A stretch of 9,734 nucleotides of DNA from JBBIKU01 sp037445245 (lineage in GTDB: Bacteria; Chloroflexota; Anaerolineae; Anaerolineales; Anaerolineaceae): positions 1 to 9,734 of the forward strand of contig JBBIKU010000091.1 of assembly GCA_037445245.1 (NCBI GenBank), in the 5' to 3' direction. This document shows, in pieces, positions 1 to 6,561 of this stretch. Position numbers and translations under genes: made by a program. The notes under the pieces are model-generated. The model saw only the letters and a list, made by a program, of their open reading frames with translations, searched no databases and was not told the DNA's origin. Each line of letters begins with the position of its first letter. The first letter of the stretch is position 1.

Positions 1-387
1 GTTGAAGCGGCGACGATCGAAATCGAGTATGTTTTGTCGGCGGCGACCACCGGTTTGCGCGTGGGTATTTATCTGATCAGCACGCGGGGCGAAATGATTT
101 TTACTTCATTTGACACCGATTCGGCGGCGCATTTTGAGCGGTTCTCGACGCGTCCGGCGGGTCGCTACTGCAGCCGCTGTGTCATCCCGGCGGACACCTT
201 GAATGAAGGGCATTATGTGATCGGCATCAACGCCAGTACTTTTCGGGTCAGGCGTTATTTTCAAGATGAAAGGGCGCTCGCCTTTTCTGTAGACGGAGCT
301 GGTGCTCCGGGGATGCAGTGGCTGGAGCCTCGCCTGGGCGCCATCCGCCCCCGCCTGGAATGGACGATCGAGACGGAGCAGACATGA
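1..387 (+). CDS. wzt: ABC exporter ATPase, C-terminal (Wzt-type glycan-binding) domain, 5' truncated
   Basis: This is the last 128 residues of a gene that begins before the window; the frame is open from base 1 and stops at 385-387. The ATPase half (Walker A/B, signature) is not visible. What remains looks like the beta-sandwich C-terminal domain of Wzt proteins: a hydrophobic strand around residues 18-26 (LRVGIYLIS), a TSFDTD segment (35-40), a PAGRYCSRCVIP segment (52-63), LNEGHYVIGI (67-76), and a closing RPRLEWTIE tail (116-124), typical of this domain's end. In characterised O-antigen exporters this cytoplasmic domain recognises the modified non-reducing end of the chain and so selects cargo for Wzm/Wzt. 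Its TGA overlaps the next start as ATGA, implying translational coupling to the capsule-type transferase. The family call is confident; cargo identity is unknown. Confidence 0.85.
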   Translation, partial: VEAATIEIEYVLSAATTGLRVGIYLISTRGEMIFTSFDTDSAAHFERFSTRPAGRYCSRCVIPADTLNEGHYVIGINASTFRVRRYFQDERALAFSVDGAGAPGMQWLEPRLGAIRPRLEWTIETEQT

Positions 388-1997
388 CCCTAACCCGTAA
401 GGACAGCATCAAGAACGTATTGGGGCAGATTCCGTTTACGGCTGAGTTGTATTGGCTGGTGCGGCAACGCGGCAGCCCGCTGCAAAGCCGCTATTCCCTA
501 AAAAATTTACAGGCAGCCATCCCGGAATTGATGGCACAGGCAACCCATTTTCAGAAAGACAATCCCAATGCGCGCAAGGTGTTTGTTTTCGCCAGCCTGC
601 ATTACTGGATCGAACATGCCGCGCTGTTGAGCGTGACCCTGGCGACGTTGGGACATAAGGTATCTTTCGGCTATCTGCCTTATTCCGACTGGCAGACTGC
701 CATCAACCGCTTTGATTATCGCCGTCAGAACGCCTATACCAAAAAAGTGCTGCGGCAATTATCGTCGTTGGTGAAAATCGTCCCGTTCCCCGATATTCGA
801 ACCGGCTATAAGCCGCTGCCGGATGCGGTGCAGCAAATCGTCGAACTGGTGACGACCTACGACACCCAGTATACGCTGCAGGTTGAGAATGTCGATCCCG
901 AAAGCGACATCTATCGCATGCGCCTGGAGCGCAACGAAGAGGCGGTGCGGACGGCGCTGGCGGTGTTTGCGGTTCAGAAGCCGGAGGTTGTGATCGTGCC
1001 CAACGGCACTATCCAGGAAATGGGGGTGATTTACCGGATCGCTCGCCATATGAAGATCCCGGTGGTCACTTATGAATTTGGCGATCAGCGGCAACGCATC
1101 TGGCTAGCGCAAAATGCCGAGGTGATGCGCCAGGAGACCGACGCCATGTGGAAGGCGCGCCAGTCGTTGCCGATTAAGAAAAAACAAATGGAGCGCTTGC
1201 GCGCCCTCTTTGCCGCCCGACAGGGCGCCAAACCGTGGGAGAACTTTTCGCGCCGCTGGCAGGGTTCACCGAAGCGCGGGGGTGAGAAAGTACGGGAAGA
1301 ACTGGGGTTGGACGACCGTCCGGTGGTTGTGCTGGCAACCAATGTTCTGGGAGATAGCCTGACGCTGGGGAGGCAAATCTTCAGCCGCAGCATGGGGGAA
1401 TGGATTTCTCGCACGGTGCAATATTTTATCGGCAAGCCGGATGTTCAACTGGTGATTCGGGTGCACCCTGGCGAGGTATTGACACACGGCTTGTCTATGG
1501 TTGATGTGGTGCGGAATGTGCTGCCCAATTTGCCTGAACACATTCGCCTGATTAAACCCGCTGACAAGACGAACACCTATGATCTGATCGCGGTAGCCGA
1601 TGCCGGCTTGGTGTACACCACCACCGTCGGTTTGGAGATGGCGATGAGTGGTTTGCCTGTGATCGTGACCGGCAAGACGCATTACCGCGGGCGCGGTTTC
1701 ACCTTTGACCCCGATACGTGGGTCAGCTATTACAAACAGCTCGGTCAGATCCTGGCGGCGCCCGAAAAACATCGTCTGAGCCATGAGAAGATAGAGCTTG
1801 CCTGGCAGTACGCTTACCGTTTCTTCTTCGAATTTCCGCGTCCGTTCCCGTGGCATCTGGTGCGCATGTGGGAAGACTACAAATCCAACCCGCTCAGCAA
1901 GGTGCTTTCTAAAAAGGGGATGGAACAGTACGCCGACACTTTTAACTATCTGGTGGGTAAGCCCATTGACTGGCAGAATGTGCGGGTTGAGGGTTAG
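384..1997 (+). CDS. Capsule polysaccharide synthesis (KpsC/KpsS-like) GT-B glycosyltransferase
   Basis: Encodes 537 residues. The start at 384 is chosen because it overlaps the previous stop (ATGA) and has GGAG at 375-378 with 5-base spacing; an upstream in-frame ATG at 318 would run deep into wzt. The C-terminal half has the pattern of Capsule_synth proteins (Pfam PF05159), the Kdo transferases of capsule and O-antigen loci: a strand with IRVHPGE (358-364), TYDLIAVADAG (398-408), TTTVGLEMAMSG (412-423) and LPVIVTGK (424-431), the nucleotide-sugar-binding side of a GT-B fold. The N-terminal half (about 1-290) is not a recognised domain; VVIVPNGTIQEMG (202-214) looks like an acceptor-domain strand and loop. 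Many known relatives use CMP-Kdo, so a CMP-nonulosonate donor, matching the synthase and cytidylyltransferase downstream, is plausible. Likely cytoplasmic and peripheral; no signal peptide or clear membrane helix is seen. Confidence 0.72.
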   Translation: MTLTRKDSIKNVLGQIPFTAELYWLVRQRGSPLQSRYSLKNLQAAIPELMAQATHFQKDNPNARKVFVFASLHYWIEHAALLSVTLATLGHKVSFGYLPYSDWQTAINRFDYRRQNAYTKKVLRQLSSLVKIVPFPDIRTGYKPLPDAVQQIVELVTTYDTQYTLQVENVDPESDIYRMRLERNEEAVRTALAVFAVQKPEVVIVPNGTIQEMGVIYRIARHMKIPVVTYEFGDQRQRIWLAQNAEVMRQETDAMWKARQSLPIKKKQMERLRALFAARQGAKPWENFSRRWQGSPKRGGEKVREELGLDDRPVVVLATNVLGDSLTLGRQIFSRSMGEWISRTVQYFIGKPDVQLVIRVHPGEVLTHGLSMVDVVRNVLPNLPEHIRLIKPADKTNTYDLIAVADAGLVYTTTVGLEMAMSGLPVIVTGKTHYRGRGFTFDPDTWVSYYKQLGQILAAPEKHRLSHEKIELAWQYAYRFFFEFPRPFPWHLVRMWEDYKSNPLSKVLSKKGMEQYADTFNYLVGKPIDWQNVRVEG

Positions 1998-1998
1998 T

Positions 1999-2886
1999 AT
2001 GGCTGAACCCGGAATCAAGAAACAAGTGCAGCAATTCTACGACCAGGTCGGCTGGCAGGTGGTCGAAGAAGAGCACTATCAGAATGCCCGCTATGAGGAT
2101 CTGCGCCCGGTATCACAGGAGTATATTCATCGCTGCCATCTGCGGGTGAATCGTTATCTGAAGCCTGATGGTAAGTTCATGCTGGATGCCGGTTCCGGTC
2201 CGGTGCAGTATGCCGAGTATCTGTCCTATTCGGAGGGATATGTGCACCGGGTTTGCCTGGACATCTCAATCACTGCGCTGCAAGAGGCACGGCGGCGCAT
2301 TGGCGCGCACGGTTTGTTTGTGGTCGCTGATGTTGCGCATCTGCCGTTCACGGACGAGGCATTTGAAGCGCTGGTTTCGTTGCACACCCTGCATCATTTG
2401 CCGGCGGCGGAACAACCCAGTGCGTATTTGGAGCTTTACCGTATGCTGAAGCCTGGGTGCAGTGGGGTAATCGTCAATGGCTGGACGCATTCGCCGCTAA
2501 TGATAGCCACCCGCCGGCTGGTTCGGTTGATGGAGTGGCTCGGCATCCGTATTGCCAGGCTGCGCGGCAGAGAAAATCAAAATGAACAAACCGGCGTGCT
2601 TGAACCGAACCATCAGCTAGCTGCCGCGCCAAGCGGCACCTACGTGGCAAAGCTGGACGCCGAGTGGCTGCGGCGTGAACTTGCAGGACGAATCGATTAC
2701 CGCATTGTGGTCTGGCGCAGCGTCAGCGTTCGGTTTTTGCGGGCGCTGGTTTACCGTCCGCTCGGCGGACGGCTGTGGTTGCGCCTGTTGTACTGGCTTG
2801 AAGAGCGATTCCCTCGATTTTTTGGCGAAAAGGGGCAGTACCCGTTGATCGTGATCCAAAAGCCCGCTGGAAGGGAGGCAAAATGA
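1999..2886 (+). CDS. Class I SAM-dependent methyltransferase
   Basis: Encodes 295 residues. ATG 1999 lies one base after the previous stop, with GAGGG at 1989-1993; the longer in-frame version from 1798 would overlap the upstream gene by 200 bases and is rejected. The methyltransferase core (Methyltransf_11 type) is clear: motif I LDAGSG at 62-67, acidic residue after strand 2 in VCLDIS (86-90, D88), ADVAHLPF (110-117, D111) and the motif IV region SLHTLHHLP (127-135), then LYRMLKPGG-like LYRMLKPGC (146-154). Residues 1-20 (KKQVQQFYDQVGW) are typical of methyltransferases in glycan and lipid loci. The region after about 165 is basic and aromatic and probably binds the acceptor. Placement beside Wzt and a capsule-type transferase suggests methylation of a sugar, perhaps the chain terminus. 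The substrate cannot be read from sequence. Confidence 0.85.
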   Translation: MAEPGIKKQVQQFYDQVGWQVVEEEHYQNARYEDLRPVSQEYIHRCHLRVNRYLKPDGKFMLDAGSGPVQYAEYLSYSEGYVHRVCLDISITALQEARRRIGAHGLFVVADVAHLPFTDEAFEALVSLHTLHHLPAAEQPSAYLELYRMLKPGCSGVIVNGWTHSPLMIATRRLVRLMEWLGIRIARLRGRENQNEQTGVLEPNHQLAAAPSGTYVAKLDAEWLRRELAGRIDYRIVVWRSVSVRFLRALVYRPLGGRLWLRLLYWLEERFPRFFGEKGQYPLIVIQKPAGREAK

Positions 2887-3467
2887 AAACGGCGCAACCT
2901 TTACCCGAATTGACCTACCATACGCTGACCCCATTGCGCTGGGGTGATCTGGAAGCGTTATTCGGCGCGCACGGCGCGGCAGGTGGTTGCTGGTGCATGT
3001 GGTGGCGCATGAAGCAGGCTGATTTTTCTACCAGCGCTGGCGAAAAGAACAAGGCTGCTTTCAAGCAAATCGTCGAAGCGAACGAGATTCCCGGTATCCT
3101 GGCGTATGATCAAGAAAAGCCGGTCGGTTGGGTCTCGGTCGCCCGGCGTTCGGTTTTTCACAGATTGGAGCGTTCGCGCATCCTGAAACGAGTGGACGAA
3201 GAAATGGTCTGGTCGATTGTATGCTTTTATATCGCCCGCGCTTACCGGCGACGGGGGATGATGATCGGCTTGATCAAAGCAGCGGTCGATTTTGCCGCCC
3301 AGAACGGGGCGAAAATCGTCGAAGCCTACCCCATGCAGCCCAAAAAAGATAGCTACCCGGCAGTGTACGCTTACACCGGTCTGGCTTCGGCGTTCCTCCA
3401 GGCGGGTTTTGAAGAAGTGTTGCGGCGGGCGGAGACGCGACCAATCATGCGTTACCGTATTGACTGA
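2883..3467 (+). CDS. GNAT-family N-acetyltransferase
   Basis: Encodes 194 residues. The start ATG 2883 overlaps the methyltransferase stop as ATGA and has GGAGG at 2874-2878. The acetyl-CoA-binding motif A is visible as ARAYRRRGMM (118-127), matching the R/Q-x-x-G-x-G/A pyrophosphate loop in a degenerate form (R-R-R-G-M-M), preceded by the strand VWSIVCFYI (109-117). The N-terminal GGCWCMWWRM (34-43) and the segments GILAYDQEKPVGWVSVARR (71-89) and VEAYPM (146-151) belong to a widespread, poorly characterised GNAT family. A role as the N-acetylating step for an amino sugar (PseH-like) is possible from context, but it is not visibly PseH, and this family also occurs in genomes without such loci. 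A hairpin begins on the last base of its stop codon, and it is the last gene before the only sizeable gap of the left block. Confidence 0.82.
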   Translation: MKTAQPLPELTYHTLTPLRWGDLEALFGAHGAAGGCWCMWWRMKQADFSTSAGEKNKAAFKQIVEANEIPGILAYDQEKPVGWVSVARRSVFHRLERSRILKRVDEEMVWSIVCFYIARAYRRRGMMIGLIKAAVDFAAQNGAKIVEAYPMQPKKDSYPAVYAYTGLASAFLQAGFEEVLRRAETRPIMRYRID

Positions 3468-3485
3468 TCTGCCCGGCAGGCAGAT
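3467..3485 (+). other. Perfect inverted repeat just after the GNAT stop codon
   Basis: ATCTGCC (3467-3473) and GGCAGAT (3479-3485) form a perfect 7-bp stem with a 5-base loop (CGGCA). There is no run of T after the stem, so it does not meet the usual pattern of an intrinsic terminator. It could be a weak or factor-assisted terminator, an mRNA-processing or stabilising hairpin between two operon halves, or chance. The rest of the 69-base gap (to 3536) contains the AGGAG site of the next gene at 3527-3531, and I see no convincing -35/-10 pair. Confidence 0.4.
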
Positions 3486-3536
3486 GCGATTACTGGCAGG
3501 GCAATCATTGATCTTCGAACCAATGTAGGAGACGGA

Positions 3537-4544
3537 ATGAACTGGAGCGAGAAAACAGTGCTGGTCACCGGTGGAACCGGTTCGTTTGGCAAGAAATTTA
3601 TCGAGATCATGCTGAACGAGCACCACCCCGCCAAAATCATCATCTACAGCCGGGATGAGTTGAAACAACATGAAATGCAAGTGGCTGGCTTCAATCACCC
3701 TTCGTTGCGCTATTTCATCGGCGATGTGCGCGATCTTCAGCGTTTACAGCGGGCGTTCAACGGGGTGGATGTGGTGATCCATGCCGCCGCGCTCAAGCAA
3801 GTGCCTGCCTGCGAATACAATCCGATGGAAGCGATCAAAACCAACATTCTGGGCAGCGGAAACGTGGTCGAGGCAGCGTTGAATGCTCGGGTGGCGCGGG
3901 TGGTGGCTTTGAGCACCGACAAAGCGGTCAACCCGGTCAATCTTTATGGGGCTACCAAGCTTGCGGCTGAAAAATTGCTGGTTCAAAGCAATGCTTATGC
4001 CGCCGGCAGCCAGACCCGCATTTCGTGTGTGCGCTACGGCAACGTGGTTGGCAGCCGCGGCAGCGTGGTGCCGGTATTTCTCAAGCAGCGTCAAAATGGC
4101 AAGATCACCATTACCGATGAACGCATGACCCGCTTCTGGATCTCATTGGAGCAGGGAGTGCGCTTTGTGATCCGTTGTGCCGAGCAGATGTGCGGTGGTG
4201 AGGTGTTTGTGCCCAAGATTCCCAGTATGAGCGTGGTGGATCTAGCAATGGCAATTGCGCCGGATGCAGAGATTTCAGTGGTTGGGATCCGTCCCGGTGA
4301 AAAATTGCACGAGGTGTTGATCTCAGAAGACGAAGCGCGCACAACCGTCGACCTGGAAGATATGTATGTGGTGCAACCGGCAGAGACGCTGTGGTTTGGC
4401 AGGGAATGGGAAAAACGCGGCAAGCGGCTTGCGGATGGTTTCCGCTATACCAGCAACGAGAACAGTGATTGGCTCTCAATCGAACGCATTCGGGAGATTA
4501 TAGCTCCGATCGAAGCCGCATTCGAAGCGGGACGATTAGAATGA
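3537..4544 (+). CDS. pseB: UDP-N-acetylglucosamine 4,6-dehydratase, PseB/FlaA1 type (inverting)
   Basis: Encodes 335 residues, close to the roughly 330 of characterised PseB. ATG 3537 has AGGAG at 3527-3531. It is an extended-SDR enzyme: NAD(P)-binding TGGTGSFG (11-18), the family-typical IYSRDELKQHEMQ (36-48), GDVRDL (62-67), HAAALKQVP (82-90), STDKAVNPVNLYGATK (126-141) with catalytic D128, K129 and Y137 (YxxxK with K141), RYGNVVGSRGSVVP (166-179), MTRFWI (197-202) and GIRPGEKLHEVLI (250-262). These match soluble inverting PseB rather than membrane-bound retaining PglF-type dehydratases. PseB converts UDP-GlcNAc to UDP-2-acetamido-2,6-dideoxy-beta-L-arabino-hexos-4-ulose by 4,6-dehydration with C5 inversion. 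In pseudaminic acid loci the next gene is the aminotransferase PseC; here it is an RmlD-like reductase joined by an ATGA overlap. It opens the right-hand block. CapE/WbjB-type relatives that also epimerise C3 are the main alternative. Confidence 0.9.
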   Translation: MNWSEKTVLVTGGTGSFGKKFIEIMLNEHHPAKIIIYSRDELKQHEMQVAGFNHPSLRYFIGDVRDLQRLQRAFNGVDVVIHAAALKQVPACEYNPMEAIKTNILGSGNVVEAALNARVARVVALSTDKAVNPVNLYGATKLAAEKLLVQSNAYAAGSQTRISCVRYGNVVGSRGSVVPVFLKQRQNGKITITDERMTRFWISLEQGVRFVIRCAEQMCGGEVFVPKIPSMSVVDLAMAIAPDAEISVVGIRPGEKLHEVLISEDEARTTVDLEDMYVVQPAETLWFGREWEKRGKRLADGFRYTSNENSDWLSIERIREIIAPIEAAFEAGRLE

Positions 4545-5494
4545 CGCGTTTTTTGGTGACTGGCGCCAGCGGTTTGCTGGGATTGAATTTTGCACTTCAG
4601 ACCTGTGAGCAACACCAGGTGATTGGCGTTGTTCATCAAAACCCGCTCAACGGGGTTCCTTTTGAAGTGCTGCGCGGTGATCTGACTCGGGAGAGCGAGG
4701 CTGCCCGATTGCTGCAAACCGTTCGCCCAGATGTGGTGCTTCACTGCGCGGCGTTGGCGAATGTGGATGCCTGCGAAGCACATCCCGCGTTGGCGCAGCG
4801 CTTAAACGCCGGCGTGCCGGCTGAACTGGCGGCTCTGACCGCCGCTGCTGGCATCCGGTTGGTGCACATCTCAACCGATGCTGTCTTCGATGGTATACAC
4901 GGGGATTACCACGAGCAGGATGCGCCCAATCCCATCAATGATTACGCCCGCACCAAACTGGCGGGCGAGCGGGCGGTGATGCGAGCCAACCCGGCTGCGT
5001 TGATCGCCCGGGTAAATTTTTATGGCTGGAGTCTGCACGGGCAGCGCAGCCTGGCGGAGTGGTTTTTTTATAATTTGTCTACCGGCAAGCAGGTCAACGG
5101 TTTTGCCGACGTGTATTTTTGCCCGCTGTTGGTGAACGATCTGGTGGATGTGCTGCTGAGGATGCTCGAGGGTGGTCTGACGGGGTTGTATCACGTCGTC
5201 AGCCCGCAACCCATCAGCAAGTATGATTTTGGCTGTGCCATTGCCCGCCGTTTCGGGTTGGACGAGTCGCTCATTCAACCGCTATCCTGGAGAGAGGGCG
5301 GTTTGCGCGCTGCCCGCTCGCCGAATCTCACCCTGCGGGTGGATAAATTGAAGCGGGATCTAGACGATGGGCTTCCGGATCTGCAGCGGGGATTGGATCG
5401 CTTTTATGCGCTGCACCTCGCTGCTTATCCGCAACGACTACGGGGCTATGGCTCAAAAACAGTGGAGGTTGATCATCAGAAGGGAGGCTCGTGA
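4541..5494 (+). CDS. RmlD-like SDR, putative nucleotide-sugar 4-ketoreductase
   Basis: Encodes 317 residues. ATG 4541 overlaps the pseB stop (ATGA); an in-frame start at 4469 would overlap pseB by 76 bases and is less likely. No strong Shine-Dalgarno is seen, so it probably depends on coupling. The fold is that of dTDP-4-dehydrorhamnose reductase (RmlD_sub_bind): TGASGLLG cofactor loop (7-14), DVVLHCAALANVDACE (64-79), STDAVFDG (111-118) with catalytic T112/D113, and DYARTKLAGE (134-143) with Y135 and K139 of YxxxK. RmlD reduces a C4 ketone, and RmlD homologues also act on UDP-4-keto-6-deoxy-HexNAc (for example WbvR in L-RhaNAc synthesis). Directly after PseB, the simplest reading is reduction of the PseB product to a UDP-2-acetamido-2,6-dideoxy-hexose. 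No rmlA, rmlB or rmlC is in the window, so dTDP-rhamnose synthesis is not supported by context. Confidence 0.8.
   Translation: MTRFLVTGASGLLGLNFALQTCEQHQVIGVVHQNPLNGVPFEVLRGDLTRESEAARLLQTVRPDVVLHCAALANVDACEAHPALAQRLNAGVPAELAALTAAAGIRLVHISTDAVFDGIHGDYHEQDAPNPINDYARTKLAGERAVMRANPAALIARVNFYGWSLHGQRSLAEWFFYNLSTGKQVNGFADVYFCPLLVNDLVDVLLRMLEGGLTGLYHVVSPQPISKYDFGCAIARRFGLDESLIQPLSWREGGLRAARSPNLTLRVDKLKRDLDDGLPDLQRGLDRFYALHLAAYPQRLRGYGSKTVEVDHQKGGS
5483..5487 (+). promoter_or_regulatory. Ribosome binding site that decides the NeuB-like start
   Basis: GGAGG lies 6 bases before ATG 5494 and only 3 before the in-frame GTG 5491. The ATG is therefore preferred, giving a one-base stop/start overlap (TGATG) with the RmlD-like gene. 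Confidence 0.65.
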
Positions 5495-6561
5495 TGGAAT
5501 TCAAGATTGGTGACCAGTGGATTGGAGATGGACACCCAACCTATTTTATTGCTGATATTGCTGCCAATCACGACGGCAGCCTGGAACGCGCCCAGCAACT
5601 TATCCGCCTGGCAAAGGAAGCCGGCGCTGACGCAGCCAAATTCCAGAATTTTCAGGCTCCCAAGATTGTCTCGGATTATGGGTTTCGCAGTCTGGGCGGG
5701 CAGTTTTCGCACCAGGCGAAGTGGAAGAAATCTGTGTTCCAGATTTACCAGGACGCCTCGATTGCCTTTGACTGGACACCGGCGCTGAAGGATGCCTGTG
5801 ACGAAGTGGGCATTCATTACTTTTCCTCACCGTACGATTTCGATGCCATCGACATGCTGGACGCCTATGTTCCGGCGTACAAGGTAGGCTCGGGCGATAT
5901 CAACTGGCTCGAAGCGCTGGAACGGATGGCGCAAAAAGGCAAGCCGGTGCTGCTGGCGACTGGCGCTGCCAACATCGGTGACGTGCAACGGGCGGTGCAT
6001 ACCATTCGGGCGATCAACAAGCAACTGGTGTTGCTGCAGTGCAACACCAATTACACTGGCAGCCTTGAAAATTTCGAGCACATTCATCTCAGGGTTTTGA
6101 ATACCTACCGCTCTTTGTTCCCTGAGGTGATCCTGGGACTTTCCGATCACACCCCGGGTCATGCTACCGTGTTGGGAGCGGTTGCGCTGGGGGCGCGGGT
6201 GATCGAGAAACATTTCACCGACGATCGCCAGCGCGAGGGACCTGATCACGCCTTTTCTATGCAGCCGAACGATTGGGCGGAGATGGTCGAGAACACCCGC
6301 CGCTTGGAACGGGCGCTCGGCAGCGGCGACAAATTTGTGACGGAAAACGAACAGGAAACGGTCGTCTTGCAGCGGCGCTGCCTGCGTGCGGCGCGCGATA
6401 TTCAGGCGGGCGAGGTGATCAGCCGTGAACTGATTGATGTTCTGCGTCCGGCGGTGAAAGGCGCCATTCAACCTCATGAGATCGAGGCTGTGATCGGTTG
6501 CAAGGCGCTGATAAACCTGCCTGCCGGCAAAGAAATCCGTTGGACTGATCTGGGTGCCTAG
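5494..6561 (+). CDS. NeuB/SpsE-family nonulosonic acid synthase with C-terminal SAF domain
   Basis: Encodes 355 residues, within the usual NeuB range. Members condense PEP with a free N-acyl hexosamine to form a nonulosonic acid (Neu5Ac, pseudaminic, legionaminic). The TIM-barrel NeuB domain spans about 15-260: YFIADIAANHDGS (17-29), GADAAKFQ (44-51), YFSSPYD (109-115), YKVGSGDI (129-136), LQCNTNYTGS (181-190), GLSDHTPG (215-222) with metal-ligand candidate H219, and VIEKHFTDD (236-244) with second candidate H240. The SAF/antifreeze-like domain spans about 292-353: RRCLRAARDIQAGEVI (294-309) and VIGCKALINLPAGKEI (333-348). Differences from textbook NeuB: D rather than E in the ADIAANH motif, a long segment 62-95 between strands 2 and 3, TGAAN (156-160) instead of the usual TGMA-type motif, and NYTG (186-189) where sialic acid synthases have a Y-P. 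This suggests a distinct subfamily with an altered substrate. I leave the symbol blank because NeuB, PseI and LegI cannot be separated here. Confidence 0.87.
   Translation: MEFKIGDQWIGDGHPTYFIADIAANHDGSLERAQQLIRLAKEAGADAAKFQNFQAPKIVSDYGFRSLGGQFSHQAKWKKSVFQIYQDASIAFDWTPALKDACDEVGIHYFSSPYDFDAIDMLDAYVPAYKVGSGDINWLEALERMAQKGKPVLLATGAANIGDVQRAVHTIRAINKQLVLLQCNTNYTGSLENFEHIHLRVLNTYRSLFPEVILGLSDHTPGHATVLGAVALGARVIEKHFTDDRQREGPDHAFSMQPNDWAEMVENTRRLERALGSGDKFVTENEQETVVLQRRCLRAARDIQAGEVISRELIDVLRPAVKGAIQPHEIEAVIGCKALINLPAGKEIRWTDLGA

Noticed and set aside
318..383. N-terminal extension of the capsule-type transferase to ATG 318
   Set aside because: Would overlap wzt by 70 bases; the extension is Pro/Gly-rich, and ATG 384 has a better-spaced Shine-Dalgarno and an ATGA overlap.
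1798..1998. 67-residue N-terminal extension of the methyltransferase
   Set aside because: Lies entirely within the upstream gene in another frame; ATG 1999 begins a family-typical N-terminus with its own ribosome binding site.
1266..2018. 250-codon open frame on the minus strand
   Set aside because: Antisense to the conserved C-terminal half of the capsule-type transferase; low-complexity His/Gln-rich translation without a motif.
3467..3485. Intrinsic terminator
   Set aside because: The stem is only 7 bp and is not followed by a T run.
2958..3698. 246-codon open frame on the minus strand
   Set aside because: Covers the GNAT gene, the gap and the pseB start on the opposite strand; no domain, and the plus-strand genes are well supported.
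4541..5494. RmlD of dTDP-L-rhamnose synthesis
   Set aside because: Motifs fit the RmlD fold, but rmlA, rmlB and rmlC are absent and it is coupled to pseB, so an RmlD-like reductase of another sugar is the safer call.
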